A stretch of DNA of 64,000 nt, from NCBI RefSeq assembly GCF_040807025.1, contig NC_090943.1, positions 119,115,900-119,179,899 on the forward strand. The letters run 5' to 3'. Under the pieces are notes generated by a model, which saw nothing but the letters and a program-made list of their open reading frames with translations, searched no databases and was not told the DNA's origin. Position numbers and translations under genes: made by a program. Of this stretch, positions 1-12,137 are shown piece by piece; position 1 is the stretch's first letter, and each line of letters opens with the position of its first letter. Source of the DNA: Struthio camelus. Its lineage: Eukaryota; Chordata; Aves; Struthioniformes; Struthionidae.

Positions 1-331
1 CACACGGTCTCGTCCCGTCCCGTCCCGTCCCGCCGCGCACGGCCGGGCTACGCTACTCCCTGCGGCGGGAGCAACTTCTCCTCGACGGCCACTTCTCTCC
101 GTCCCGGCAACAAAGTTTGCGGCACGAAAGCGCGACGCCAGCGGGCACCGACGCGGGCGCCGCCCGCCCCGCGGCGGGTGAGCGAGCGAGCGAGAAGGAG
201 GCGGCCGCCCGCCCCGCTACCGCCGCCGGGGCCGCCCGCGGCGGAGGCTCCCCGCGCGCGTGGGGCCTCGGCACGTGCCGGCCGCCCCCCTCGCTCGCCC
301 TCCCTCCGCCTCCGCCGCGAGGCCCGCGCGC

Positions 332-365
332 GCCGACCGTTGGCGACCGTTGGCGGCCGTTGGGG
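332..365. repeat. 10-bp tandem repeat with CCGTTG motifs in SMCHD1 intron 1
   Basis: Three consecutive 10-bp units of the form TGGCGACCGT (the third is TGGCGGCCGT) place three CCGTTG cores exactly 10 bp apart. CCGTTG is the complement of CAACGG, the MYB recognition core. It lies in the CpG island just inside SMCHD1 intron 1. A role in transcription is inferred. Confidence 0.6.
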
Positions 366-509
366 CCCGCGCGCGCGGCGCCCCTCGGTCGCGCCAGCCC
401 CCGGCCGTCGCCGCAACCGCCGCCTCGGCGGGAACGGGGCGCACGCAGCCCCCGCCTCGCCGCCGCGGTGCCCGCCGCCGCCTCGCTGCTTCCCCCCTGG
501 CCCCGGTAC

Positions 510-692
510 CTGGCAGACGGCGCTGCGGAAGCCGCGGTAGTTGTCCTTGCCGTAGCTGAGCACTTTCTCGTCAGGGTCCGCCTGCTCCTGGCGCCGGTCG
601 AAGAGAAAGACGGTGCGGTCCCCGCTGCCGCGAGGCGTCAGCGCCACCGGCCTGCGAGCTCCGCGGCTGCCTCCCGCCGCCGCCGCTGCCAT
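510..692 (-). CDS. SMCHD1: SMCHD1 coding exon 1 (partial gene, continues off the left edge)
   Basis: This exon encodes the first 61 residues of SMCHD1, a non-canonical SMC protein with a GHKL-type ATPase and a hinge domain that acts in X inactivation and long-range silencing in mammals. The start is the ATG at 692-690, with A at -3 and G at +4. The alanine-rich start is followed by the family signature DRTVFLFDRR (about residues 25-34) and NYRGFRSAVCQ (51-61), matching the human HRTVYLFDRR and YAGFRACVCQ segments. The frame ends at CAG followed by the donor GTACC (509-505). The open frame running on to 48 is intron read-through. The ATPase and hinge exons are outside the window. Only recalled human sequence was used for comparison. 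Confidence 0.9.
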
Positions 693-3600
693 GTTGAGAA
701 GCCGACGAGACAGAAACCGTCCGGCCGCGATGGCGGCAACAGCGACAGCTCCGGCCCGGCCCGCGAGCTCCCCCGCCTGGCGCTGCTCCTCTCGCGCGCG
801 GAAACCGCGGCGGGGAGAAGAGGAGGAGCCTGGCGGGGAGGCTCGGGCGGCGGCCCGGAAGGGAGCGGGGCGGAGCCGGCAGCGCCGAGAGCTTCAGCGC
901 AGCCCGGAAACGAAACCGCTCCGCAGCGCCGCGACTCGGAACGAGTCGGAGCCCGTTTCCCCCCCCGACCCCGCCCGCCCACCCACCACTTCCGCCCCAG
1001 CCGGGCAGGGCGGCGGCGGGAGGGCGCCCTCCAGCCGCGCCTGCAGGGGGCGCCGGCGCGCGCGGGGCCGCCGCCGGCTGCGGCCGGCCCCGGCCCCGCC
1101 TCGTGGGGTTGGAGCGGTGGCGGCAGCGAGCGGGTTGTGCCGGCGCTCCTTGCTGGTTGCGGCGTTGGGGCTGGGTCTGGCCGTCAAGTGGGAAGGAGCA
1201 TGTGAGCTTTCGCTTTCCTTGAAATAAACTGAACGATCCAGTCGGGTTTTATTTTTTTATTATTATTTTTTCCCCCTTTCTCCTCAAACGCTTTTGCCAG
1301 CTGGCAGTTGTCCTATCTCCTCGGTGCGCCCACCCGTTCCCGTTTCTCACCGTCCTTCTCCATATGGCGGCTGAGACGTCAGCGGTATGTCTTGTCAGTG
1401 CCACGTGCTCCCGCGAACCGTCTGCTGATACAGATAAGGTTACACAGAGTGCCTTCAGAAGTGCTAATAAATGCTGCCAAAGGTATAAATATGTAAAAAT
1501 ACAGAAGAAGGTTGCTTCTGCTTTTCAGTACGCTTGCGGGTATGTCAAAGATCATGTCACAGTACGTAAGAAGAGCTTCCTTCTTCTGTTACCCTTCATC
1601 TCTTTAGAGCAACGGCCTTCTGCGACACCGCTGCTTTCTGTGGGTGAGATGCTTGCTGTCTGCCTGCACCCGACTTTCTTGGAACTCGCTTGGTTTGAAC
1701 AGGCCTGTCTGGAATATGAGGGAGAGCTGCATGATCCAAAGCACTTCCACCCTCGGTGCTCTTTGCATTTTATTAGCCGTGATGATACTATAAAACTATG
1801 ATTAAATGTTAACTTCATGATGTGATTCCTAAGGCAATGCTATTTATAAATAGTGTTTTTGATGATGGTTTCCCATTGACTGACAAGTCCTCAGAGTGTT
1901 TAGAGTCAGTTTTATTGTTTCTTTTTTCTGAGGGGAGGGCAGGAATGCTTCTTTGACAGTGGAATCAGGATTAAGTTCCTGCTCAGCAGATTACGTGGAA
2001 GGAACTATGTAAATAAAACAGAAGTGCTTATGGAATCCTTAATTAGCACCCTCAAGCATTTTTTTTAATGCTATAAGCTTGTAACACTTTTTTAGGGTAA
2101 AGAGTTGGTTTGTTATTTTCGGCCTTAGAAACAAATTTCAGTTAAAACTTAATTTTGAAGTTAAACTTAAAACTTAATGAAGTTCTTAGTTTTTTGTATA
2201 TGTACAATCTTAATAACTTTTGCCTATGTGCCACTTTCAAGGAATGGTAGGACTGCAGTAGCTGCAAAACTGCAGTTTAAATGAAGTAGTTAAGAAGTGC
2301 AGTCTTAATGATCTTTAAAGAAGTAGCAAAACATACTTGTCAGGAAACTGTCAAGAAGTTTCGATTTGTGATTCATGCTAGGGTGGACTAACAGTGTTTC
2401 CTCCTATCATAAACAATTACACTGACATAGCTGGGTTGCATAGAGAAGAAATTCAGTAAGCGAAACTTAATGTGTTCAGACTTCCTGAAGCTGTGGCTTA
2501 CGCTTCTGATGTGTTAATTCAGGGAAACTGAATGTGTTTTGACTTCGTGTGTTCCTGCTGTACTTAAATTCATCCTCTCGTCCTGCGTGTTACTCTTGTA
2601 TTCTGAGTTTATGCACGGCCTTTCAATGTTGTCAGTTGAACATAGCAAACGTATTTAAGAACTGAATGTATAGGCTAGAAAAAAATTGCTCTATTAACAT
2701 TTTAAAAATATCCCTCAAAATTTGTTGTTGTTTCTAAGAGAAATCTCTGGTCTAGGAATACATAAATGTAGTAAGCGGAAACAGTTTTATCTGTAGTCAC
2801 TTTTTAATTTGTGAGTGACATTTTTATGTTGTACAACAGCTTGTACAACTTCAGAAACTAGAGGACATACATAACACATTCTTGGCATTTGCATATATGC
2901 AATGGGTGTACACTATACATTGGTATTGTTGCCTCAACAATTTTTTTTCTCTAGTTGTAAATTAATTACTTTCAAGCTTTCTTGGATACAAAATTGTATG
3001 TACACTGGCTTCTCATTATTTTGATATTCTGTAACAGCCAACTTTTTTTTTTTTCCACTCCTGGAAGTAAGGACTGTCCTATGTACTAAATTAATGTCTC
3101 AGCTATTTCTTGCCTGAGAGAACTGAATTATCATCAAGGCAGCATGTTCTGCAAAGAGACTATAACCATATATATATCCACGTTAGTTTAAACAAATGGT
3201 ATTCTGATATTAAGTGAGAAAACATGTTGAACGGGAAAAACTCCAGACCTACCTTCATTTTCATTTTGCAACTGATGTGCAGCTGTGCTGAATGGCTTTC
3301 AGGCCAGGGTATAATAACAATTATATGTTGGAGATCATCTTTGCTTTCCTGACTGCAACAGCTTGAAAGAATTAGCAGGTACCTAAAGGAACAGAAACAT
3401 TGCTCACAGAATAGCTGCACTACTTTCTTAGGTCAGGCAGAGCTTACTGGAGCAGCAGGCATCCAAAACACAGACAATATAGCATGTTTGTTAGGGTTCG
3501 AAAACAGATAAATGTTACTGCTTCCTTCAATGCTTTCTCTTGCTCTTCTGAACTCCTGAGCATTACACATCTCTCTGTTCCTATCAGCAGTTTCAAAAAG

Positions 3601-4104
3601 ATATATCTTCGCATTTTCCTGTGAGGTTTCCCTAAAGGTTCGTCTGAAATTAATATGGATTTGTGGGCAAAGGGAAGTCTTGCTTTTTTGTTTTGTTTAT
3701 TTTTCTTTTTACTTCTGCGCTGATTATACAGAAAACAGTACAAGAAAATTACCATTACATAATGCCAATGACATGGGCGTTAGCTCCAAAATCACTGGTG
3801 CATAGTTCAGTTCACATGCACTCTTCATAGCAGATAAAATACAGGAAACAATTTAGAAAATAAATGGTCTGCCTCCATAAGGAAAAAGAAATCACCGATA
3901 CTGATTGGTATGAATGTTCAGTATATTCAGAATCATCTGGAAATAGGGGTGAATGATAAGTTTGCCACAAATACCAGCTTAATCCTCATCAGTGGTCGAG
4001 GACCAATTGGGTAGGGTGTGTAACATTTGTAGGACAGGAGCACAAAATATAGGACAAAACTGTCTAAAAGAACGCAGTCCTACTTCTCCATGGTCTGTCC
4101 TGCT

Positions 4105-4370
4105 CATCTAGAAAAGATACAAACAAGAATGCTCAGCAAGTGCAACTGCTTCAGTTAAAGTAAATTAGGACTCTCAGATTGGAAAGAAGATGATTATGAA
4201 GGCATGTAGAGAAGGTCTATAAAACATGGAGTGGCACTGAGAATGACCATTGTGAAAAAAAAAAAACCTCCTCATGCAAGAACTATGCATTTAACTATCA
4301 TGCAGTAAAATTATGAGGAAGAAGATTTAAAATACAGAAATTTTTAATGCATAACTGCATAGTGGATTAG
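4105..4370 (+). repeat. Ancient degraded CR1/L3-like LINE fragment (reverse transcriptase 3' part)
   Basis: The order of words here follows the 3' end of reptilian CR1 elements: GAAAAG near 4111, then TTAGGACTCTCAGATTGGAAAGA near 4166-4190 (the [10 protein letters not shown]-coding stretch), GGTCTATAAAACATGGAGTGG near 4214, CAAGAACTA near 4278, GATTTAAAATACAG near 4323, and TGCATAGTGGA near 4357. Many substitutions and a poly-A interruption show it is old. It is far more diverged than the two avian CR1 tails elsewhere in the window. The assignment rests on recalled consensus sequence. Confidence 0.65.
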
Positions 4371-7180
4371 TCTCAGTGCTGCAGAGTTTTGTGAAAACAA
4401 ACAGCACGTGTACTACCCGATTAATGCAGCAATGGTCTGTTGAGAGTTTTTAAAAATGATAGGTATATAACCTGTGACTCAGAGCATCTCTAAATCATGA
4501 TTTGATGAACATTGGCAGGGCCTGTCCAACCTGGTTACTTTTCAAGTTCCTTAAATAGAATTTTGTTTCTCAGCAGACTTGCAAAGTGTAATTTCTAGAC
4601 ATGAGATAGCAATTCCATTTTAGGATGTTAATTACTTTGAAAAAAAAGAGAAAACTGATGAATTCTTTCATCTGTCTTCAAAATAAATATGGCAAGGGGT
4701 AAAGAATAGTTCTATCTAAAATGCAGAAACTTCATTTGCATGAAGATTAGGTCCTCGTTATTTAGCCTATCTCAAAGCTGGTTTAAAGAGTGCCTGCAGT
4801 TGCAAGGTTGTTAATTATGCACCGTGAGTTATTTTTGTTCTGTTACCTATTAATTCAGTTATTATTTTTCAGTCATCGTGGAAGAGGACCCTTTTTGATG
4901 GAGAAAGGAAAATTGCTTATATTAACCTACTGGATTTTAAAATCAAATGTCCAACTTTATTATTTTTCAAATTTAATAGTAGCAGTAGAGTATCTAATTG
5001 TTTGTTCATGTTGTTGCTTGATATTTCAGGTGATGGCCCAAAAAATTTTTTGGGGGGAGAATATATTTATGACCAGCCTGAGCCTAGAACCTAAATTATT
5101 CATTCAAGGAGGAAATTAAGTATCTGATTTTTCTATATTAAGTGAAGATATGAAGTAAGGTCCAGCACTGGTTTTTAGAAAGTAAATATTTTGCAAACGT
5201 GTAATGAAAGTTGCTGTGTCTCTGCTGGAATAAAGCACGTGGCCCTCTGGTAGGGCATGTTGCAGTGGCACAGTTTATTGAGTGATATTGGGTATTAGTT
5301 TCTACATATACTTAATGAGTACAAAGCCATACATTCCAAATGCCCTAACAAAAGGTGTTACTTTTCCTTAAGGTAGCAAAGGTTTTATATCTAATAAGAG
5401 GAGCCTAGTATCTCACATTTAGAACTCCAGAGACCTCTGACAAGGACCATTACAAAAAATACCTCAGTAAGAACCCATGAGGTGAGAAGCGAAATACTGT
5501 CATGAAACAAAAAACAGTCTGAGAGACAGAAGCCAAAGAATAGAAATAAACAGTGAATTTCCATTGTAATATTCAAGTTAAGGTGGATATGGAGAAGTGG
5601 GCTACCAAAGTGCTAGCTGATATTTTTTTCATTTATTTCTCAATAACTTGAAAAAAAATGGGTGAGCAACTGAAGTGACAAAATTTGTGAAATACAGTCT
5701 GGAATACTTTTGGTTGTTCAAGTCCAGGGAGGACTGTGAAGACAGTCTAAAGCTCCGAGTTAAATGACCAATGGGGTAACAGATTAAAATCTATTTTAAT
5801 AAATTGAAGGCAACACAGGGACTGATCATGGAAAATGGGGAGTGACAGTTCACTCTCCCATGGTCCAAATTAACTGTATCAGCTACGCATTATGGGTAAA
5901 ACTCGGTTCTAAGTTCTCACTGTTCCTTATGTACTTGATTTAAAAAAATACAATGCTACATTCTCATATAAAATCCAATTGAAATAATGGCCCTGATGAC
6001 TGGAGATAGAGTATAACTAGTTGTAGAAAGTGAATCTCAGAAGACTGGGATTATTTATTTCAGAGGTGAGAAAATATAAGAGTTTTAATTGTAAAAATAG
6101 AAATAATCAGAAACTTCCATTTTGTGTCTCATTAATCAGGAAAAAGGGACATGGAGTTACATTAAAAACACTCAAAACTGATAACAAGTTTTCACAAAAC
6201 ACCTATTTAAACTGTGCAATATATCGTCTGAGTCATCAGAATTTATAATTTAGCAAGATTTAAAATATTTTTTTTATGTATATGGATAGAATAGACACCC
6301 AAAATTAAAAAAAATATATTAGGAGAAGAATTAATCATACACTTTGGACTTTGGATAAGATATCATTACTGATTAGAAAGAGCTTAAGTTGGAAGACAAG
6401 TCATCCCATATCTGATTGTTGTAGCATCTTTTGCATCTTTTTCAAAGCCATATTTGGAAGGAGGAGACCAGACTAGAAGAATACTTGTAGGATTTATTCT
6501 GGCAACTCTCCCTTCCTAGGATTGTCTTGGATCTCTTTCAGCATCTCTTCAGGGCAATGCTAAGGAACCACTGTGAAAAGTGAATTAGCAATAAGCTCTT
6601 GCTTCTCATCCACCAGAGACAAACGACAGCAGCAAAAAATGAAGTGGATATGACGTAAAAAGTCTGATAGTAATCCACTGCATCTTGCAAGTACCAAAGT
6701 CAACTCCCGTAGGCGAAATGGTTGTTTTATCAGGGAATAGGGATGGAGCAAACCCGCAAAACTTTCTTGCTATTTGAGACAAAGAAACATCAATGATTCT
6801 TGAACAAGTAAGTGAAAAACAGATATAACTACATAACAAATATGCACTGGGAGTAAACACAGGTTTTTGAAATCCTGGGAAGACTGCTAGAGTTTAGCAG
6901 TAGACTAAATAAAATTAATGTTTTCAAGCATTAGTATTTTAATAATTCCCAGAGAACTCTTAGTATTGCATAGTCTGAAGACTGGGAGCTTCTGCTGTAC
7001 TAATGGTGGTACTATCTTTAAAGTGATCTTGTCACATTGTTTCTGATGAATGAAGGCACCAAAACTTTTCTAGGAGGATCTTCTCTTCTGTATGAGAAAA
7101 GATTTGGAATGGTAACTTCTCCACCTGTGACAAAGCAACCTCCTCTGTAAATCTAAGGGTGAAGCAATAATCAACTTCTT

Positions 7181-7213
7181 TGGGGGGGGGGGCGGAGGAG
7201 AGAGAGAGAGAGA
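7181..7213. repeat. G10 run followed by (GA)n
   Basis: A run of ten G is followed by GCGGAG and a GA dinucleotide run of about seven units. It is a simple low-complexity sequence in the intergenic region. Confidence 0.9.
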
Positions 7214-8600
7214 AGTCTTTAAACAGGCAGGAAATATTAGAATACAGAAGCAGACACTCAGTGTCACAGATTATCCAAAATTATGCTGCTTTAAGATCCC
7301 AAGACTGGATTCATAAAGGGGTTTGGAGAGGAAGATTAATCTACAAATTTCAGTAGATTTGTCCCAAAATACTGTTTGTGAGATCTTTCTTTTCTAGAGC
7401 AGGGAAAGCTTTCTGCGGGATTTCAGGAATCCCTTTCAGCAGGAATTCATGGAGCTGATTTCTGCCTAGCTGCGAATGGGATTTGTCCTTTCATTCTTTT
7501 GTGCCAGGTTATGCAGTCTTTATAAACGCAAAATGATCCCAAGACCACTAACCAACAGATTGTTTTATCCAGGTTTTCCTCAAATATCTGATGTCAGCAA
7601 CAACTGCTTTGTAACTGACATTATCATAGAATGAAAAGTGATACCCACAGTCTTTTCTTTGCCAACCATCGTTACTATTACCTGACCTCTGAAAACAAAC
7701 TCCTTTTATTCCCCTCTTACTACTGCTCGTCAAATCTGTAAACTTATTCACTTTAAGGGAAATTATCTCCTTCAAAAATTGCCTTAAGAGTAAATTCCTA
7801 ATCTATCTGTAAGTCTAAAACAGGCAGCAAAATGGCACGTAGATACTCTGCTCTTCTGTTGGATCTTGCTGTTTACTGATGCAAATTGACATCTGCCAGA
7901 ACAATCCCATGAACTAGCAGAGCAAGTTGCCTACAGAAGTTTGTAAAATTATTTAAGTTTTCTCAGACTGACTGAGCAGTCTCTGCCTATCTCCTAATAT
8001 ACGATTGAAGATGCCCCTCTGATGTGGCAATGGCTAGGGGATCAATATTTTCTCATATAGTGAGGAAGCCAAGAACCATATGAGACTTCTCTTCTATGTG
8101 CCTTCTGTTCTTGGAAAAGGTTTCAAAAACCAAAGGCTACTATTTACCATCAAAGTCTTCTCAAAAGCATGTAAAAATACAGAACTCCAATACAAAAGTC
8201 TCCAGCATGCAGGACCGTTGTAAGGAAAAAACTCACAAAGATCATCACACAGCAATCCTTTCAGAACCAAAAAATCTGGAGATCAAGCATTGAGAAAGCA
8301 GACCAATGCCTTGTTCTATACTACTATCAAAAGAGCAAAATTCAGCAACTTGAAAGGAGACATTGAGGTTTCCAAGATTAAGTGGTACTCTATTTAGTCT
8401 CTTCAGAAATTATTGCACTGTTCAAAATTTTTACATATCAAACAATCTAGAGTAGACATAGGAAGAAATCAGTACCGTTGCCCACAAAATCTCCCTCCCT
8501 CTGCATAGAATCAAAGCATTTATTTTGGCATGAAGGACTCTGGACTTGGAGAATGGTCTGAATAGCCTTGCAATAGGAACTGAATGGATGTTGCCAAGCT

Positions 8601-8623
8601 AAAAAAAAAAAAAAAAAAAAAAA
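8601..8623. repeat. A23 homopolymer
   Basis: An uninterrupted run of 23 A lies in intergenic DNA. I looked for a retrocopy immediately upstream and found no recognisable coding sequence, so it is called a simple repeat. Confidence 0.9.
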
Positions 8624-11600
8624 GCCTCGTCAGGCTCCTACGATCACCCAAGGAAAAGTACTCCAAAACTACCTAGTTCTTGACAGCGATACCAGTTTTT
8701 GACAGTAAAATGTGAAAAATTACATACTGTAGGGCTGAGAACAAAGCTATACACAAAGCTCTGCCATGCTTCTACAATACTCAAGTGCTACTTTTAAGAT
8801 AGATAGGTAAGAAAAAAAAATCAGAACTGTGGTCACGTAAAGAAAGTAGTCCTTTATTGTTTAAGATAGTAAGAGGTTGGTTGGGAAGATTAACAAGGAT
8901 AATATTTCTTTAATATCAAAGGGATACCTAGGTGCATGAATTGATTGTCAAAGTATATTGCACCTCTATTTCTTAGCGTTTAAAAAAAAAGACTTCTATT
9001 TTAAAAAGTTAAAGACATATTTTCCTGCTTATGCAATTTATAGTTTCCTATTTGAGAAATGTTTGTGTATTTGTAAAAAGTTCATACCCACACATGTTTA
9101 ACAGAGAGGATAGTCAGGGAATTAATATCTGCTACTAGAGAATCATTAATCTACATAGTTTCTTTAGGAAAATCAGATTCAATGTGCTTATTATGTCATG
9201 CTTCTATCTTTCCAGTAAGAATCCATCCTTCAAAGAAATAAGTTTTAAAGAAGTTTTATTGAATATAAAATACATAGACTTAAGGCATATTATGCAGGTA
9301 AACTGTACAATGGATACCTGAGCAACAAATGGGGGAATGGTATCTATACAAAAGCCAAAAAATTACAAACTACTCATACCACTGAAATATGCAGGTACCA
9401 GCGCTAGATGTTTCTGATTAAGATCTTACATTCCAATTAAAAGAAAAAAAAAGCCCTCCTACATTAAGAGCAGTAATTATTTTCTAGTGTCTATTGCATA
9501 AATTAAAAAGCCACGTTCCAGATTAAGACCTCCTTTAGATGAATAAAGTCCACCAGCTAGCTTGCAAACCTTCCAGATAGGTGGTAGAAATTCTATTACA
9601 CAAATGTAATTAAAAAATAACTGAATAGCAAACAATTTAAGAAATAATTAAGTAGCCAACTCCTACAGAAGCTCTACATTAAAGAAGTGCTGAAAAATAC
9701 CCTCTGTTTTAAAAGCTGAAGTATTACCTAGCAGACATCAGCTGATGTTAGTAAAACAAAACAGCTATAAGTTATATTGTGACAAAAAATCCCCATAGTA
9801 TTTTACAGAACCTAGGTCAGTGCCTCAGCTGATTCTGAAGTCAATTCAGTTAACGTGACATATGGGCCCGTAGCTTAGCCTAAAAATAAAAACATGTTGC
9901 TAACATTACAAATGTGGACTTTTACTATTCAGACTATTTTAATTTCAGAGTATTACGTTCACCCATACATGAAGAAAGGTCACATGGCAAAGAAGCTACA
10001 GATGCTAATACACACAAGGACAGTCTGTTACAGAATCAGAGAAAAAACGGGCATCGGAAAGCCAAGAAAAAGCGTAGTCCCTAAAAGAGCACTTATTAAA
10101 AAAAAAAAGCCACATGATGATTGTTCTGTATATGTTTCACACTTTTGTTTAATTAAGTAGGATATTGCTGCAGAGAACACAAAAGTGTTAGAAAGCTCAC
10201 AAAAGAAACCTCTAAAGAGAGGGAACTGAGATTTGATAAGAGTTAAGCTGTTAAAAAAAAATAAGATTTTGCAAAGGTAAAGTTATAGAGGATAACAAAA
10301 AAGCAGAACTACTCTGCTTGTTAGAAAGCTTTTATAGCTGTGAAATTCAATTTCTGGAGAGTAACAGAAGAACAGAAACTTAGAAATTTAATTACAGCCG
10401 TCGTTAGCATAATGGCTGAAACAAAATACTCGTACTGGAGTCAAAGATTCACATACTGTATTAAGGACAACTGAATTTTATACACACTGAACAAATTGTC
10501 TAGAATTAAAGACAACTCAGTTTGTGAGAGATTAAAATTAAAATAAAATAAAGACAACAGTCTGTTTTCAGAGGTTAAGTTGTGCATCTGTGTTTGCATG
10601 ATCTGTGTTTCACTCAAATATTTTGTCTAATTGTAGAATGAATAACTTTCTTGAGGTATTGGCCTCTAAACTTTCAATAAGCATAGGCACCACTTGAACA
10701 GACTGCAGAGTTTTTTTATTGTTGTGTGCTTGAATCAATGATATTTATCATTGAACTCTAGTCAAAACCTCAAATACCTCAATATTTTAATTAGGAAATA
10801 CCATCATAAATTAAATTGTCCAAGGCAATACATGCTACTTTAAAAAAAGAAGTGTTTATACAGAGTAGACAAGCAGATACTACTTCCACTCGCAACGTGG
10901 CATTGAGCAGGAAACAGAAGTTCATGTAAAGAGATGCGGTTACATTTTCTTCCATGTATTTGGACTAGATCTCCCTGTACGCTAACTTTACTGCTGCTTT
11001 ATTAAGGAAGAAAATCAGATAGATTCTGGCCTACCAGCTTAACAACAAAAGGCTCATTTTTGAATATTTTGATGTATTCAACATTAACTACATCTAAAAG
11101 TGATTAACTCTATTGCTAGAATTCATATGCTGTCCTACCTATAGCTCTCTCTGGTACACATATTAAGGAAGTACATTAAGGTTTCATCTGGGAGCATGAC
11201 CAGTTAGAGATAAAAGATTAGTTAGTTTGAAAACAAAGTTTTATTCTTTAGACATAGACAAGACTGCTCTATAACTGTTGCTCATCTTTCCAAAGAAGCT
11301 TTGGCTTTTCTTTCCTTTTTTTTAAATCACTGTCTCTGGGCAGTTTCATAGATAATCGCAAATAGGTGGGAGACTGGAAAACATTTACCTTTAGTCTTGC
11401 TGATGAACTTTCTTGAAGGCTTTGGGAAGGACATGCATTGTCAGTCTAAACGTGTACTATATATGTACTACCAAATGTACAAACTACACCCCAAAAAGGA
11501 AAGCGTACTCTTTTTCCCACTTATTAATGTTTTTTTGTAAACCTGTAAGATTACTAGGTAGTTATTGTTGAATAGCAGTATTTCAAATCGACAGTACCCT

Positions 11601-11739
11601 CTGCATTGTGCTGTCACTTGCAGTCCCATCTCTGAGCGCACTCTGGCTTATTATTTTAGTAAGGCAAGAATACAGTCAGTCTGTTGAGTATTCCTAGTAG
11701 AGCACAGTTATAAAGAAAAATTAAGTTGTTCCACAGTTT

Positions 11740-11782
11740 TGTTGTCATTTTCTTGTCATTGTCTTGTCATGTCTTGTCAAGA
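11740..11782. repeat. Short minisatellite of TCTTGTCAT-type units
   Basis: About four imperfect copies of TTGTCAT/TCTTGTCAT lie in a row and end in the small hairpin GTCTT-GTC-AAGAC. It lies roughly 80 bp beyond the predicted 3' end of NDC80. Confidence 0.7.
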
Positions 11783-11860
11783 CATTTGTAATCTTCCATA
11801 AATACACTGTGAGGAGAAAGTATAAACAAAGCCTTTAAAAAAAAACTTGCAAACAAATTG

Positions 11861-12014
11861 TTTAATCCTTTAATATATTTATGTCATTCAAAGGAAGTTC
11901 ATAAACACTTCTTTAAACTTAAAACTAATTTAGCTGATAAGCAAAGGAAGTGGCCATCCTTTAAGAGATCCCATACGAGAGCTTCACAAATGCAAAATTT
12001 TCATCTTTTGGTAA
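11861..12014 (-). other. NDC80: NDC80 3' UTR (inferred)
   Basis: The stop codon is at 12017-12015. Reading the minus strand, the first polyadenylation-like hexamers are two ATTAAA words at 11874-11869 and 11866-11861; no AATAAA occurs between them and the stop. The end point is therefore inferred and could be further left, since an AATAAA occurs near 11240. Confidence 0.45.
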
Positions 12015-12137
12015 TTATACACTTTCAGCCTTCCTTTTGTAGCTGTCTAGAATTCTGGTCAAGGTTGACAATAGATCTTCAGACATGAATTCTTCATAGT
12101 CTCTGTCAATTTTCACGTTCTGTTCATCAAGATATTT
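12015..12137 (-). CDS. NDC80: NDC80 last exon: residues 600-639 and stop
   Basis: Encodes [20 protein letters not shown] and the C-terminal tail, ending at TAA (12017-12015). This end, which packs against SPC24/SPC25 in the family, is a few residues shorter than human. Confidence 0.93.
   Translation of the reverse strand, partial: KYLDEQNVKIDRDYEEFMSEDLLSTLTRILDSYKRKAESV

Larger units (their letters stand above)
1..1230. other. CpG island at the SMCHD1 5' end
   Basis: The first 1.2 kb is very GC-rich and dense in CpG, then base composition drops sharply to AT-rich after about 1220. It covers SMCHD1 coding exon 1, the start of its intron 1 (below 510) and the upstream promoter side (above 692). 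Long open frames on both strands here reflect the scarcity of stop codons in GC-rich DNA and are not genes. The left end carries a GTCCC pentamer repeat (about 10-32) and a GCGA tetramer run (about 181-196). Confidence 0.9.
1231..11860. other. Intergenic region between SMCHD1 and NDC80
   Basis: No exon-like sequence of a known protein was recognised on either strand. Contents seen are an ancient CR1 fragment near 4.1-4.4 kb, a G10 run followed by a GA run at 7181-7213, an A23 tract at 8601-8623, and a TCTTGTCA-type short repeat at 11740-11782. Open frames in this region are short (at most about 145 codons, at 1364-1801) and are within what AT-rich DNA gives by chance. Confidence 0.7.

Noticed and set aside
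48-509. Extension of the SMCHD1 first-exon frame beyond residue 61
   Set aside because: Similarity to SMCHD1 stops at CAG followed by a good donor (GTACC). The rest is low-complexity Arg/Gly/Ala intron translation.
117-1205. 362-codon plus-strand open frame at the left edge
   Set aside because: It runs antisense through SMCHD1 exon 1 and the CpG island. It is Arg/Ala/Pro-rich because of GC bias, shows no domain, and resembles the other overlapping frames there.
8560-8640. Possible processed pseudogene ending in A23
   Set aside because: No coding similarity is visible upstream of the A tract on the plus strand and no target-site duplication was found.
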